Shown: piece by piece, positions 27,331 through 35,311 of the stretch
Position numbering within the stretch: position 1 is the first letter of the stretch
Layout: every line of letters begins with the position of its first letter
Source: JAUWVG01 sp964633715
GTDB lineage: Bacteria > Acidobacteriota > Aminicenantia > Aminicenantales > Aminicenantaceae
Direction: 5' to 3'
Length of the DNA: 64,000 nt
NCBI GenBank assembly: GCA_964633715.1
Contig: CAZWHQ010000015.1
Coordinates: forward strand, 21,792 to 85,791
The notes under the pieces: generated by a model
What the model saw: only the letters and a program-made list of their open reading frames with translations
What the model was told of the DNA's origin: nothing
The model's database searches: none
Made by a program: the position numbers and the translations under genes

Positions 27331-27585
27331 TTATAAATAACCTAGAGATTTAAGTCTTTTCCTTATGGCTTCAATTTCCTCTAAGGTTAAGCTGGATTCG
27401 ACCGTCTGCTTTGTCTCCTTGATCTGACCTTTTGTCGAAACGAGATCCCTTAGCACATAGACGATAAAATCCGTGACAGAATTGAAGCCACTTCCAGCAA
27501 TCGTTTCCGCAAGGAGGTTGTATAATGTTCCAGGAATTTTTATTGTGACTTTTTTGTCCGTAGGTTTTTTTTGTGGCGCACTCAT
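27331..27585 (-). CDS. Ribbon-helix-helix (CopG/Arc-like) protein, likely operon regulator
   Basis: 84 residues. The N-terminal DKKVTIKIPGTLYNLLAETI is a plausible ribbon and first helix, followed by a second helix (SVTDFIVYVLRDLV); the acidic C-terminus ends in IEAIRKRLKSLGYL. RHH proteins bind palindromes as dimers of dimers. A perfect 7-bp inverted repeat spans the transcription start of this gene, so autoregulation of the RHH-sat-cysC operon is the simplest reading. AGGAG six nt before the ATG lies inside the right arm of that palindrome. An antitoxin role is less likely because no toxin gene is next to it. Confidence 0.75.
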   Translation of the reverse strand: MSAPQKKPTDKKVTIKIPGTLYNLLAETIAGSGFNSVTDFIVYVLRDLVSTKGQIKETKQTVESSLTLEEIEAIRKRLKSLGYL

Positions 27586-27587
27586 AT

Positions 27588-27607
27588 AACACTCCTATAA
27601 GAGTGTT
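27588..27607. promoter_or_regulatory. Palindromic operator / start-site hairpin before the RHH-sat-cysC operon
   Basis: AACACTC (27588-27594) and GAGTGTT (27601-27607) are a perfect inverted repeat with a 6-nt spacer. It straddles the expected transcription start (about 27604) and contains the RHH gene's ribosome site. It could be a DNA operator or, in RNA, a hairpin that hides the ribosome site. Confidence 0.6.
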
Positions 27608-27610
27608 TTT

Positions 27611-27639
27611 AGGATAAATTATTTTTTGGTTTTCGTCAA
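27611..27639 (-). promoter_or_regulatory. Promoter of the RHH-sat-cysC operon
   Basis: On the minus strand TTGACG (27639-27634), 17 nt, TATCCT (27616-27611). The -35 overlaps the stop codon of the RsbW-like gene. Confidence 0.55.
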
Positions 27640-28043
27640 GCAGAAAGTTTTTTAAACATAATCAAAATATTTTGGTTGTGCTCTCTTTTGTATTGAAATC
27701 CATCCATAAATTGGCGCGAGATTAAAATTCCAAATCCGCCGACTTGTTCTGATTCAAGAATTTTATCGATGTCCGGTTTCTTGACTTCTGTTGGATCAAA
27801 TGGGACACCATTGTCTCTGACTTCTAAAAAAAATTTGTCTTTGTCTCTCCATATTTTCAAAAAGATCTTATCATTTTTTTCTGGATAAGCATACCTCACA
27901 ATATTTGTGCATATCTCGAGGAGAGAAAGCTCTATAGCGAAATAATCTTCTTCAGAGAGATTTAAGTTCACCAGGTTTTCGTTTAAAAAACTTCGAACTT
28001 TTTCTATCTCCGTAAACTCGCTGTTGATGGTGAGTTGTTCCAT
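27636..28043 (-). CDS. RsbW-like anti-sigma serine kinase (HATPase_c_2)
   Basis: 135 residues, one GHKL ATPase domain. The N-box (ELSLLEICTNIVRYAY), the G1 box (EVRDNGVPFDP) and the G2 region (QVGGFGILISRQFMD) fit the RsbW/SpoIIAB group. Such kinases bind a sigma factor or phosphorylate a STAS antagonist. A STAS protein lies 9 kb and a SpoIIE phosphatase 15 kb away, so this may be the third member of that switch. It is encoded just before the RHH-sat-cysC operon but that operon has its own promoter. Confidence 0.87.
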   Translation of the reverse strand: MEQLTINSEFTEIEKVRSFLNENLVNLNLSEEDYFAIELSLLEICTNIVRYAYPEKNDKIFLKIWRDKDKFFLEVRDNGVPFDPTEVKKPDIDKILESEQVGGFGILISRQFMDGFQYKREHNQNILIMFKKLSA

Positions 28044-28137
28044 AGTCCGTAACTTTTAAATGCATATGTATCATGAATCCCGTATAGAATTCAACATAAA
28101 ATTATTTTGTCTTTAATACTCCCTATGAAATTCAGAA

Positions 28138-28166
28138 TTGAAATTAGATAGAGTTTGTGCTAATTT
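28138..28166 (+). promoter_or_regulatory. Promoter of metK
   Basis: TTGAAA (28138-28143), 17 nt, TAATTT (28161-28166). The start is expected near 28173, with a 36-nt leader carrying AGGAGG. That leader is too short for a SAM riboswitch. Confidence 0.5.
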
Positions 28167-28208
28167 TTTTAGTTAAAATTCACTCACTACGGCTTATAGG
28201 AGGTTGCT

Positions 28209-29375
28209 GTGAGCAAAAAAGGCGTTCATTTTTTCACATCGGAATCGGTTACAGAGGGACATCCTGATAAGATTTGTGATTGTATCTCGGATTCAATTCT
28301 TGATGATTTGCTTAGACAGGATAGGAAGAGCCGCGTTGCTTGCGAAACTTTGGTCACAACAGGCCTTGTCCTCATTGCTGGAGAGATCACAAGTAACGGT
28401 TATTGTGATTTTCAAAAGGTTGTCCGGAATGCAGTCAAAGAGATTGGATACACTCGGGCAAAATATGGATTTGATTATGAAACATGTTGTGTGATCTCAT
28501 CCATCCATGAGCAGTCTCCAGATATCGCCAGAGGAGTCATTGAGACGGATGAGCACGAACAGGGAGCGGGAGACCAGGGCCTCATGTTTGGATATGCCTG
28601 TCGGGAGACGGAAGAACTCATGCCTATGCCCATCATGCTGGCTCATAAGCTTGTCAAGAGATTGACTCAGGTAAGAAAGGAAAAAATCATTAATTATCTT
28701 CGGCCCGATGGAAAATCTCAGGTCACAATTGAATATGAGGGTGATTCACCTAAAAGGATTGATGCTGTTGTTATTGCGGCCCAGCATGACCGTCATGTAA
28801 AAATGGACGATCTTAGAAAGGATATAAAAAAAATAGTTATAGAAAAAGTCCTGCCAACAGATATGCTGGATAAGAGAACAAAATACTTTATAAATGGAAC
28901 CGGCCGTTTTGAGCAGGGAGGGCCATTTGCCGATTCAGGTCTAACCGGACGGAAAATCATTGTGGACACATACGGTGGTGTAGGGAGTCATGGAGGAGGT
29001 TGTTTTTCTGGTAAGGATCCTTCCAAGGTCGATCGGTCTGGTTCATATATGGCACGTTATATCGCCAAAAACCTTGTTGCAGCTGAAATAGCTGATAAAC
29101 TGGAGCTCCAACTGGCCTATGCTATCGGGATTCCGTATCCTGTATCTATTATGGTGGACACGTTCGGTACAGCCAAAATATCTGAGGACGAGATTAAAAA
29201 CTTGATCCAAACACATTTTGAACTCCATCCAAAAAAGATGATTGAATCTCTCAATCTTCTTCGACCTATCTATAGGAAAACAGCGGCATACGGTCATTTT
29301 GGACGTACAGAAGATGAATTCACTTGGGAAAAGACGGATAAAGCCGATACGCTGAGGAAAGACGCCGGTTTTTAA
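28209..29375 (+). CDS. metK: S-adenosylmethionine synthetase
   Basis: 388 residues. MetK makes S-adenosylmethionine from methionine and ATP. The ATP and metal motifs GHPDKICDCISDSILDD, GAGDQGLMFGYA and the glycine-rich GGGCFSGKDPSKVDRSGSY are intact. The start is a GTG at 28209 with AGGAGG eight nt upstream. It is monocistronic and convergent with the TPR lipoprotein gene of the asnS operon (10-nt gap). Confidence 0.96.
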   Translation: MSKKGVHFFTSESVTEGHPDKICDCISDSILDDLLRQDRKSRVACETLVTTGLVLIAGEITSNGYCDFQKVVRNAVKEIGYTRAKYGFDYETCCVISSIHEQSPDIARGVIETDEHEQGAGDQGLMFGYACRETEELMPMPIMLAHKLVKRLTQVRKEKIINYLRPDGKSQVTIEYEGDSPKRIDAVVIAAQHDRHVKMDDLRKDIKKIVIEKVLPTDMLDKRTKYFINGTGRFEQGGPFADSGLTGRKIIVDTYGGVGSHGGGCFSGKDPSKVDRSGSYMARYIAKNLVAAEIADKLELQLAYAIGIPYPVSIMVDTFGTAKISEDEIKNLIQTHFELHPKKMIESLNLLRPIYRKTAAYGHFGRTEDEFTWEKTDKADTLRKDAGF

Positions 29376-29385
29376 CGGATACAGG

Positions 29386-30144
29386 TTATTTAATTTTTCT
29401 CAAATAATCTTCAATTTTATTTTTCATCTCCATATCACTGACTTGGAGATAAAGGGTGGTAAATTTCTGTTTGGCCTTCTCAAACTGTCTGTTATTAAAA
29501 TATGCTTCTGCCAGATTAAAATTTAAATCGACATCGTCCGGGCTGATTTTTGCAGCTTTTTCAAAACTACTGACGGCGTTGTCCATTTGACCCATCTTTG
29601 AATAGATTTTCCCTTCCAGGTTGAGAGCTCGAGGGTAATCTTGCTTCATACTGAGTGATCTCTGAACCTGGAAGAGGGATTCCTTCATTTTATCTTGAGT
29701 GAAATACAGCCTGGCCAGATTATAATAGGGGAGCTCCCTGGTACTGTATTGAGTGTCCAAACTGGCTGCAATAAAATGCTCTTCGGCTTTGTCCAAGAGG
29801 CCCTTTTCTTGATAGACCGATCCCAGGTTATTGTGAGCTTCTGCAAGAGTTGGATTGATTTTTAAACATTCTGTGAAATATTTGACTGATTCATCCAAAT
29901 TTCCTTTCATCAAATAGGCCATACCCAGAGCATTAAGAGCTAAATGATTTTGGGGTTCAAGTGACAGGGACTCCTTCAGATGTTTAATAGATAAGTCCAG
30001 TTGACTGGAATTTAAGTAAAAAAGTCCCATATTATACTGGTAACGCGGATCTTTTTCCCTGGCTTTTGTGGCCCTGGTTTGAGTGGTTGCACAGGAAATC
30101 ATTTGGAAACACACTAAGAAAATCAAAGTTGTTTTTATCTTCAT
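29386..30144 (-). CDS. TPR-repeat lipoprotein (PilF-like)
   Basis: 252 residues with a lipoprotein signal (QMISCATTQ, Cys about residue 18) followed by about six tetratricopeptide repeats from residue 35 (for example ALNALGMAYLMKGNLDESV, AEAHNNLGSVYQEKGLLDKA). TPR lipoproteins of this size act as scaffolds; PilF assists type IV pilus secretin assembly. No pilus genes are in the window, so that role is uncertain. It follows gpsA without a gap and is the last gene of the asnS operon. Confidence 0.82.
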   Translation of the reverse strand: MKIKTTLIFLVCFQMISCATTQTRATKAREKDPRYQYNMGLFYLNSSQLDLSIKHLKESLSLEPQNHLALNALGMAYLMKGNLDESVKYFTECLKINPTLAEAHNNLGSVYQEKGLLDKAEEHFIAASLDTQYSTRELPYYNLARLYFTQDKMKESLFQVQRSLSMKQDYPRALNLEGKIYSKMGQMDNAVSSFEKAAKISPDDVDLNFNLAEAYFNNRQFEKAKQKFTTLYLQVSDMEMKNKIEDYLRKIK

Positions 30145-31140
30145 TTATTCCTCTTTTAGTTTTCTAGACATTAGGTTCTGAAGGGAAGACCTGGGATCCT
30201 TCCCCTTATACAGGATGTGGAAAATCTCCTCACATATCGGCATGTCAGTTTTATTTTTTTGAGCCAATTGCCATCCGGAAAGAGTTGTTGTGATCCCTTC
30301 AGCAATCATTTTCATGCCTTTTACGATCTCTTCAAGTTGTCTGCCTTTACCAAGCTCATAACCGACATAACGATTCCGGCTCAATCGTCCAGTGCATGTG
30401 AGCACCAGATCGCCTACTCCGGCTAATCCTGCAAAAGTTTCAGGTCTTGCACCTAACTTGATCCCCAATCTTGTCATTTCTGCCAGTCCACGTGTCACTA
30501 AAGCGGCCATGGAATTTGCTCCAAACTGAAGACCTTCCGAGATTCCTGATGCAATGGCAATAACGTTTTTTAAGGCTCCAGCGATTTCAATGCCAGTAAT
30601 ATCTTCGGACGTATAGGCTCGGAATGATAAATTTGAGATATGATGCTGGATAGTTTTTGATACAGAGGTGTCTTTGGATGCTACAACAACGGCTGTAGGG
30701 TGGGATTCCACAACTTCTCTTGCAAAACTTGGGCCGGAGAGGACTGCAATTTTGGGTGCAAAGTGAGGCGAAAAGACATCCTCCATAACTTGGCTCATCC
30801 TCAGCAATGAATCCTCTTCTATCCCTTTCGTCAAGCTGACAAGGACTGTTTTTTCAGACAACAACGGGGCCATTTGTCTATAGACGGAGCGACAGAATTT
30901 TGATGGAACGGCAATAAAAACAAGGCCTGCACCCTGCACAGCATCTTTTATATTGTTAAAAAAGGATACTGAGGACGGGAAAACAGCTCCCGGAAGAAAG
31001 GTCTTATTTTCTTTATAGCGAAGAGTTTGTTCGTACACATCTTCTTCCCGAATCCAAAGATTGGTTTGGATATTTTTTGTTCCAAGGTGGAGGGCAAAGG
31101 CACTTCCCCAAGTTCCTCCTCCGATTACACAAACTTTCAT
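30145..31140 (-). CDS. gpsA: NAD(P)-dependent glycerol-3-phosphate dehydrogenase
   Basis: 331 residues. GpsA reduces dihydroxyacetone phosphate to sn-glycerol 3-phosphate for phospholipid synthesis. The Rossmann motif GGGTWGSAFALHLG is at the start, and the ALKNVIAIASGISEGLQFGANS segment holds the catalytic Lys. The ATG overlaps the plsY stop by 4 nt, a fitting pairing because PlsY uses the product. Confidence 0.95.
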   Translation of the reverse strand: MKVCVIGGGTWGSAFALHLGTKNIQTNLWIREEDVYEQTLRYKENKTFLPGAVFPSSVSFFNNIKDAVQGAGLVFIAVPSKFCRSVYRQMAPLLSEKTVLVSLTKGIEEDSLLRMSQVMEDVFSPHFAPKIAVLSGPSFAREVVESHPTAVVVASKDTSVSKTIQHHISNLSFRAYTSEDITGIEIAGALKNVIAIASGISEGLQFGANSMAALVTRGLAEMTRLGIKLGARPETFAGLAGVGDLVLTCTGRLSRNRYVGYELGKGRQLEEIVKGMKMIAEGITTTLSGWQLAQKNKTDMPICEEIFHILYKGKDPRSSLQNLMSRKLKEE

Positions 31141-31727
31141 GCGGCTTTTTCTCCAAGTTTTCTTTCATTTCCTTTGATCATCCTTTGGACGTTTTCTCTG
31201 TGCCTATAGGTTATAAGAAGGAATACCGCCGCACCCAAAAAAAGGATTTCGGCCTCTCCTTGGAAAACATAAGAAAATAGGGGAAAACTTAAAACTCCAA
31301 GGATGGATCCAAGAGAAACATACCTCGTGATCAATATTACAAGAACAAACACAACTATCATGAGAAGCAGGGGAATGAGTCCAAAAACTGCGTAAACACC
31401 AGTCGTTGTTGCAACTCCTTTTCCACCTTTAAATCTTAAGAAAATAGGATAACAGTGTCCAACAATGGCACAAAAGCCGAATAAAAGAGCCCAGCGACTG
31501 TCGCCAAAGAGCTTTATCCCGAGAAAAGCCGGCAAAAATCCTTTGAGGATATCCAGAACCGCTACAGGAATGGCCAGCTTCCATCCTGATGTTCTTAGGA
31601 CATTCGTCGCTCCGATACTCCGGCTCCCGTGATCGCGAATGTCTCCCTTATTCCTTAATCGAAAAAGAAGATAACCTGAAGGAAATGAGCCTAAAAGATA
31701 AGAAAAACAGGCAAAAAGTAAAGTCAT
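31137..31727 (-). CDS. plsY: Acyl-phosphate:glycerol-3-phosphate acyltransferase
   Basis: 196 residues with about five membrane helices. PlsY transfers an acyl group from acyl phosphate to glycerol 3-phosphate, the first membrane-lipid step. The conserved blocks SYLLGSFPSGYLLFRL, GSRSIGATNVLR and FRFKGGKGVATTTG are present. It is coupled by 4-nt overlaps to thpR before it and gpsA after it. Confidence 0.94.
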   Translation of the reverse strand: MTLLFACFSYLLGSFPSGYLLFRLRNKGDIRDHGSRSIGATNVLRTSGWKLAIPVAVLDILKGFLPAFLGIKLFGDSRWALLFGFCAIVGHCYPIFLRFKGGKGVATTTGVYAVFGLIPLLLMIVVFVLVILITRYVSLGSILGVLSFPLFSYVFQGEAEILFLGAAVFLLITYRHRENVQRMIKGNERKLGEKAA

Positions 31728-32281
31728 TTGAGTTCAAACTCCGAAAGAACTGTGTATTCGGCTCCAGTCGGTTTAAGCGTGCTTTTGTAGTATATCACCT
31801 TCTTTACGATTATATCACCGAAATGTTTTTGGTGATATTGTTGAAGATTGGAAAGCACTGGTTGGATTTGATCCCTTTTTTTGACTCTGCCCAAAGTCAA
31901 ATGAGGAAAAAAGGACCTGTTGTCTTTGGGAAATCCAAGTCCAGCCACTTCTTCTTCGATGTCGGAGTGAAGTGCTTCGAGAGTTTCATTTTTGTCAAAG
32001 CCAATCCATAAAACTCTAGGATTTCTCGAATTAAGAGGAAAAGTGCCGGCACCTCTACAACTGAGCAAAAATGAAGGGTGTTTTTTTATTACTTTATCTA
32101 ATATTCTCTCGACATCGGATTTTTGGGATTCTGGAATTTCACCGAGGAACTTCAGAGTGATATGCATCCCCTGCCGTTTGATCCATTTTACACCTCCATC
32201 TCCCATATCAAGACCGTTGACGATATGAATTAAGTGTGTCTTTAACCTGTCGTCTAGATCGACGGCAATAAAAGTTCTCAT
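31724..32281 (-). CDS. thpR: RNA 2',3'-cyclic phosphodiesterase
   Basis: 185 residues. It belongs to the 2H phosphoesterase family, which opens 2',3'-cyclic phosphates on RNA. The two catalytic motifs HITLKFLGE and HLTLGRVK are intact. The ATG at 32281 (MRTFIAVDLDD) matches the family start and lies 4 nt after the cinA stop; an upstream in-frame start at 32323 would add 14 unrelated residues inside cinA. It overlaps plsY by 4 nt. Confidence 0.92.
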   Translation of the reverse strand: MRTFIAVDLDDRLKTHLIHIVNGLDMGDGGVKWIKRQGMHITLKFLGEIPESQKSDVERILDKVIKKHPSFLLSCRGAGTFPLNSRNPRVLWIGFDKNETLEALHSDIEEEVAGLGFPKDNRSFFPHLTLGRVKKRDQIQPVLSNLQQYHQKHFGDIIVKKVIYYKSTLKPTGAEYTVLSEFELK

Positions 32282-32285
32282 AGCT

Positions 32286-33545
32286 TCATTGGGATTGTAA
32301 GAGGTATCGGCGCAACATATCAAGCGCTTTTTGGCTGGATTGGAATTTAATTATCTCTCTGTCCCCTAAAAAGAGATTTTTTTTCACTTCAAGATGATTT
32401 TTCCCGGCTAGAGCTGTATAGACAAGCCCCAGAGGTTTGTCCTTTGTGCTTCCACCAGGTCCAGCAATGCCGGTTATAGCCAGCCCATAATCGGCGGAAC
32501 TTCTCTCTCTAATTCCTGTTGCCATTATAGATGCAACCTCGGAACTGACGGCTCCATATTTTTCCAAAAGATCCTGAGGGACATGGAGAAGACGGCTCTT
32601 TTGGTCGTTGTGATAGGCCGTAATGCCCAGGAGAAAATAGTCAGAGCTGCCAGGAACATTGGTCAGACGATGTCCCAGAAATCCCCCTGTACAGGATTCT
32701 GCAGCAGCCACGGTTTGTTGTCTCTGCCGCAGCAATATTCCCACGATTTCTTCAAGATCTTCACCTGAAGTGGAAAACACATTATCTCCGAGCTTGCTGA
32801 GCAAGGTATTGCACAAATCCTTCATTCGCTTTTCAGCATCAGATAAATCTATTTGAGATTGGCAGAGGAGATGGATTTCAATCTGTCCTGGATGGGCAAG
32901 GGTGCTGAGCCTTGAATCCCTATTTTTGGGATAATCATTTTCAATGATTGATTCAACCTTTGATTCTGTCAATCCAGTAATTTTTAGGATTTTTCGGATG
33001 GAATAGATGCGCTGAAATTTCAACAATTTTGGCCATACACTTGTCTCAAACATCGATTTAAGCTCTGTTGGAGGGCCTGGGAGAGCACACATGATGTTAG
33101 AAGGCGTCTCCATCCAGATTCCAGGGGCGGTTCCTTTTTCATTGTCGAGAAATTCTGATCCTTCAATCAGATAGGCCTGTTTTTTATTCACTGAGGGCAT
33201 GGAAATGCCACGGTGTTGAAACCGTTTGTGTATATGTTCAAACACTCCATTATGAAATAAAAGTTTTCGTTCGAGAACAGAGGCCAGTGCTTCCCGTGTC
33301 CGGTCATCTTTTGTTGGGCCAAGGCCTCCCATTATAAAAACGATACGTGCGCGTGCTAGGCTATTTTGTAAGGCCAAAATGAGATCGTTCCAGCCGTCTC
33401 CGACGATGGTCTTAAAGTTGGCTTCTAATCCTAAATCATTCAATCGTTCGATCAGATAGAGAGAATTGGTGTCTTGAAAAAGGGGGGAAAGGAGTTCAGA
33501 TCCCACAGCGATGATTTCAATTTTTGGAACACGGCTCGATTTCAT
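32286..33545 (-). CDS. cinA: CinA-family protein (MoCF domain plus nicotinamide-nucleotide amidase domain)
   Basis: 419 residues. The N-terminal half is a MoCF-type domain (IIAVGSELLSPLFQDTNS, FIMGGLGPTKDDRTREA) associated with ADP-ribose pyrophosphatase activity; the C-terminal domain (about 265-419, AAAESCTGGFLGHRLTNVPG) is the PncC NMN deamidase. The enzyme recycles NMN to nicotinate mononucleotide. It is coupled by a 4-nt overlap to pgpA in the asnS operon. Confidence 0.92.
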   Translation of the reverse strand: MKSSRVPKIEIIAVGSELLSPLFQDTNSLYLIERLNDLGLEANFKTIVGDGWNDLILALQNSLARARIVFIMGGLGPTKDDRTREALASVLERKLLFHNGVFEHIHKRFQHRGISMPSVNKKQAYLIEGSEFLDNEKGTAPGIWMETPSNIMCALPGPPTELKSMFETSVWPKLLKFQRIYSIRKILKITGLTESKVESIIENDYPKNRDSRLSTLAHPGQIEIHLLCQSQIDLSDAEKRMKDLCNTLLSKLGDNVFSTSGEDLEEIVGILLRQRQQTVAAAESCTGGFLGHRLTNVPGSSDYFLLGITAYHNDQKSRLLHVPQDLLEKYGAVSSEVASIMATGIRERSSADYGLAITGIAGPGGSTKDKPLGLVYTALAGKNHLEVKKNLFLGDREIIKFQSSQKALDMLRRYLLQSQ

Positions 33546-33991
33546 TTCAAAAGAAGATAGAGATGCAAAAGTATGCCTGAATAGATGGCCGCCATAATGT
33601 CGTCAGTCATAATGCCCCATCCTTTTGGAAACTTTTCTATCTGTCTTATTGGGAAAGGTTTGGCAATGTCAAAAAGACGGAACAAAAAAAAGCCTATCAG
33701 AAGGAGACGCCATGTCGGATTGAGCCGAAAAAGGATGAGGAGTTGTCCCGCAACTTCGTCGATAACGATTTCATGGGGATCCTTCTTTTTTAGCACAGTC
33801 GAGTGGACCGAAGAACAGACGACTCCCAAAACATAAACAACTAAAATCAGCAGAAGGTAATAGGCCCAGTGAAGCCTGTAAAGAAAAAATTTGTACAACA
33901 GAACAATAAAAAAGCTTGTGAGAGTTCCCTGTCCAACTGGAAAATATCCGGCACCAAAAAAAGTTGAAAATATTTTTGAAAAAAATTTCAT
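33542..33991 (-). CDS. pgpA: Phosphatidylglycerophosphatase A
   Basis: 149 residues with three to four membrane helices. PgpA removes the phosphate from phosphatidylglycerol phosphate at the inner membrane. GAGYFPVGQGTLTS near the N-terminus and the catalytic DPHEIVIDEVAGQLL block are typical. It overlaps rimO and cinA by 4 nt each. Together with plsY and gpsA it gives this operon a phospholipid theme. Confidence 0.92.
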   Translation of the reverse strand: MKFFSKIFSTFFGAGYFPVGQGTLTSFFIVLLYKFFLYRLHWAYYLLLILVVYVLGVVCSSVHSTVLKKKDPHEIVIDEVAGQLLILFRLNPTWRLLLIGFFLFRLFDIAKPFPIRQIEKFPKGWGIMTDDIMAAIYSGILLHLYLLLK

Positions 33992-35307
33992 GTTTTAAAA
34001 ACTCCGTATAGATCATATATGTCCCTGCTGTTGATTTCAACTTTTTGTATGGAATTGATGTTATTGGTGTCCTCTTCCTGAGAATCTATAAACACCACTC
34101 CATCCACTTCCGGAGCCTGAAATTGTGTCCGTCCAATAAGAACGGAACTGTCCTGTTCCAAATGGCCTTCGATAAGAACATCCAGATTACGGTTGAGATA
34201 TTTTCCGTTGATAAGATAAGAAATTTCCGTCTGGACATACATAAGCCTGTCTTTTCGGCGTTCCTTTTCGTTTGTCTCTACAGGATTGCCCAACGCGAAA
34301 CTCTTTGTGCCTTGTTCAATAGAATACGTAAAAACACCAAGATGATTGAATCGGGCTTTCCGCACAAATTGTTCAAGATTTTCAAATTCTTTTTGACCTT
34401 CCCCGGGAAAACCTACGATCAGAGAGGTCCTGATGGCTACGTCAGGGAGTTTATTGCGGATTTTCTGAATCAGCTCAAGCGCCCGTTCTCCGTCCAAGCC
34501 TCTTCTCATTTGTTTTACTATTTCAGGATCGGAATGTTGAAAGGGGATATCAAGATAAGAACAGATTTTATCATGCTGCATGATATCTAAAAGTCGATTT
34601 GTTACCTCTTCAGGGTAACCATAAAGGATACGAATCCAGGTGATGGATTTAATTTCAGTTAATTTTTCCAGGAGCTGCGACAGGCCATCGTTGAGATTAA
34701 GATCACGACCGTAATAGGTCGAATCTTGTGAGATCAAGTTGATTTCCTTCACACCCTCTGCTGCCAGTTTTTCTACTTCCAAAACAATGGAAGAGATGGA
34801 TCGGGAACGGTAGGGGCCCTTAATGAGAGGAATTGTACAAAAAGAACAGGAATGTGAACATCCTTCTGATATTTTCACGTAGGCCCATCCCGTCGGAGTT
34901 GATAAAAAGCGAGGAGAGAGATGGTCATAAAGAAAACTCTTGGCGGCCTTCTCATGAGTTTTCCCTTCAATAACTTGAACAATTTTATCGAAATCATTCA
35001 CACTGCTCCAGCCGTTGATACCTGGGAACTTATCTTTAAGTTCTTCCGAATTTCTCTCCACGTAACATCCCGTGACAATAATTTTGACATGTCCTTTTTT
35101 CTTTTTAAAATCCAAGGCCATTTGGATAGAATCATCGGCTTCATTTTTTGCCGGCTGGATAAATCCGCAGGTATTGATGATGATAATATCGGCATCCTCT
35201 GGCTGGCTGACAAAAGAATACCCAGTGTTAGCGAGGTAACCCAGCATCACTTCACTGTCGACGAGATTTTTTGCGCATCCCAAACTGATCAAGGCGATTT
35301 TTTTCAA
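33988..35307 (-). CDS. rimO: Ribosomal protein S12 methylthiotransferase
   Basis: 439 residues from a TTG start at 35307, four nt after the asnS stop; this gives KKIALISLGCAKNLVDSE at the N-terminus, exactly where the family begins. A longer ATG start at 35403 would add 32 unrelated residues inside asnS. RimO methylthiolates Asp in ribosomal protein S12 using two [4Fe-4S] clusters. The UPF0004 cysteines (SLGCAKN, NTCGFI, GCYVER), the radical-SAM triad CSHSCSFC and a C-terminal TRAM domain are visible. Confidence 0.92.
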   Translation of the reverse strand: MKKIALISLGCAKNLVDSEVMLGYLANTGYSFVSQPEDADIIIINTCGFIQPAKNEADDSIQMALDFKKKKGHVKIIVTGCYVERNSEELKDKFPGINGWSSVNDFDKIVQVIEGKTHEKAAKSFLYDHLSPRFLSTPTGWAYVKISEGCSHSCSFCTIPLIKGPYRSRSISSIVLEVEKLAAEGVKEINLISQDSTYYGRDLNLNDGLSQLLEKLTEIKSITWIRILYGYPEEVTNRLLDIMQHDKICSYLDIPFQHSDPEIVKQMRRGLDGERALELIQKIRNKLPDVAIRTSLIVGFPGEGQKEFENLEQFVRKARFNHLGVFTYSIEQGTKSFALGNPVETNEKERRKDRLMYVQTEISYLINGKYLNRNLDVLIEGHLEQDSSVLIGRTQFQAPEVDGVVFIDSQEEDTNNINSIQKVEINSRDIYDLYGVFKT

Positions 35308-35311
35308 GGAA

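Noticed and set aside
27331..27585. Antitoxin of a toxin-antitoxin pair
   Set aside because: No toxin-sized partner overlaps it; it is followed directly by sat and has a palindromic operator.
28044..28208. Possible SAM riboswitch before metK
   Set aside because: The expected transcript leader is only about 36 nt and no SAM-riboswitch helices are visible.
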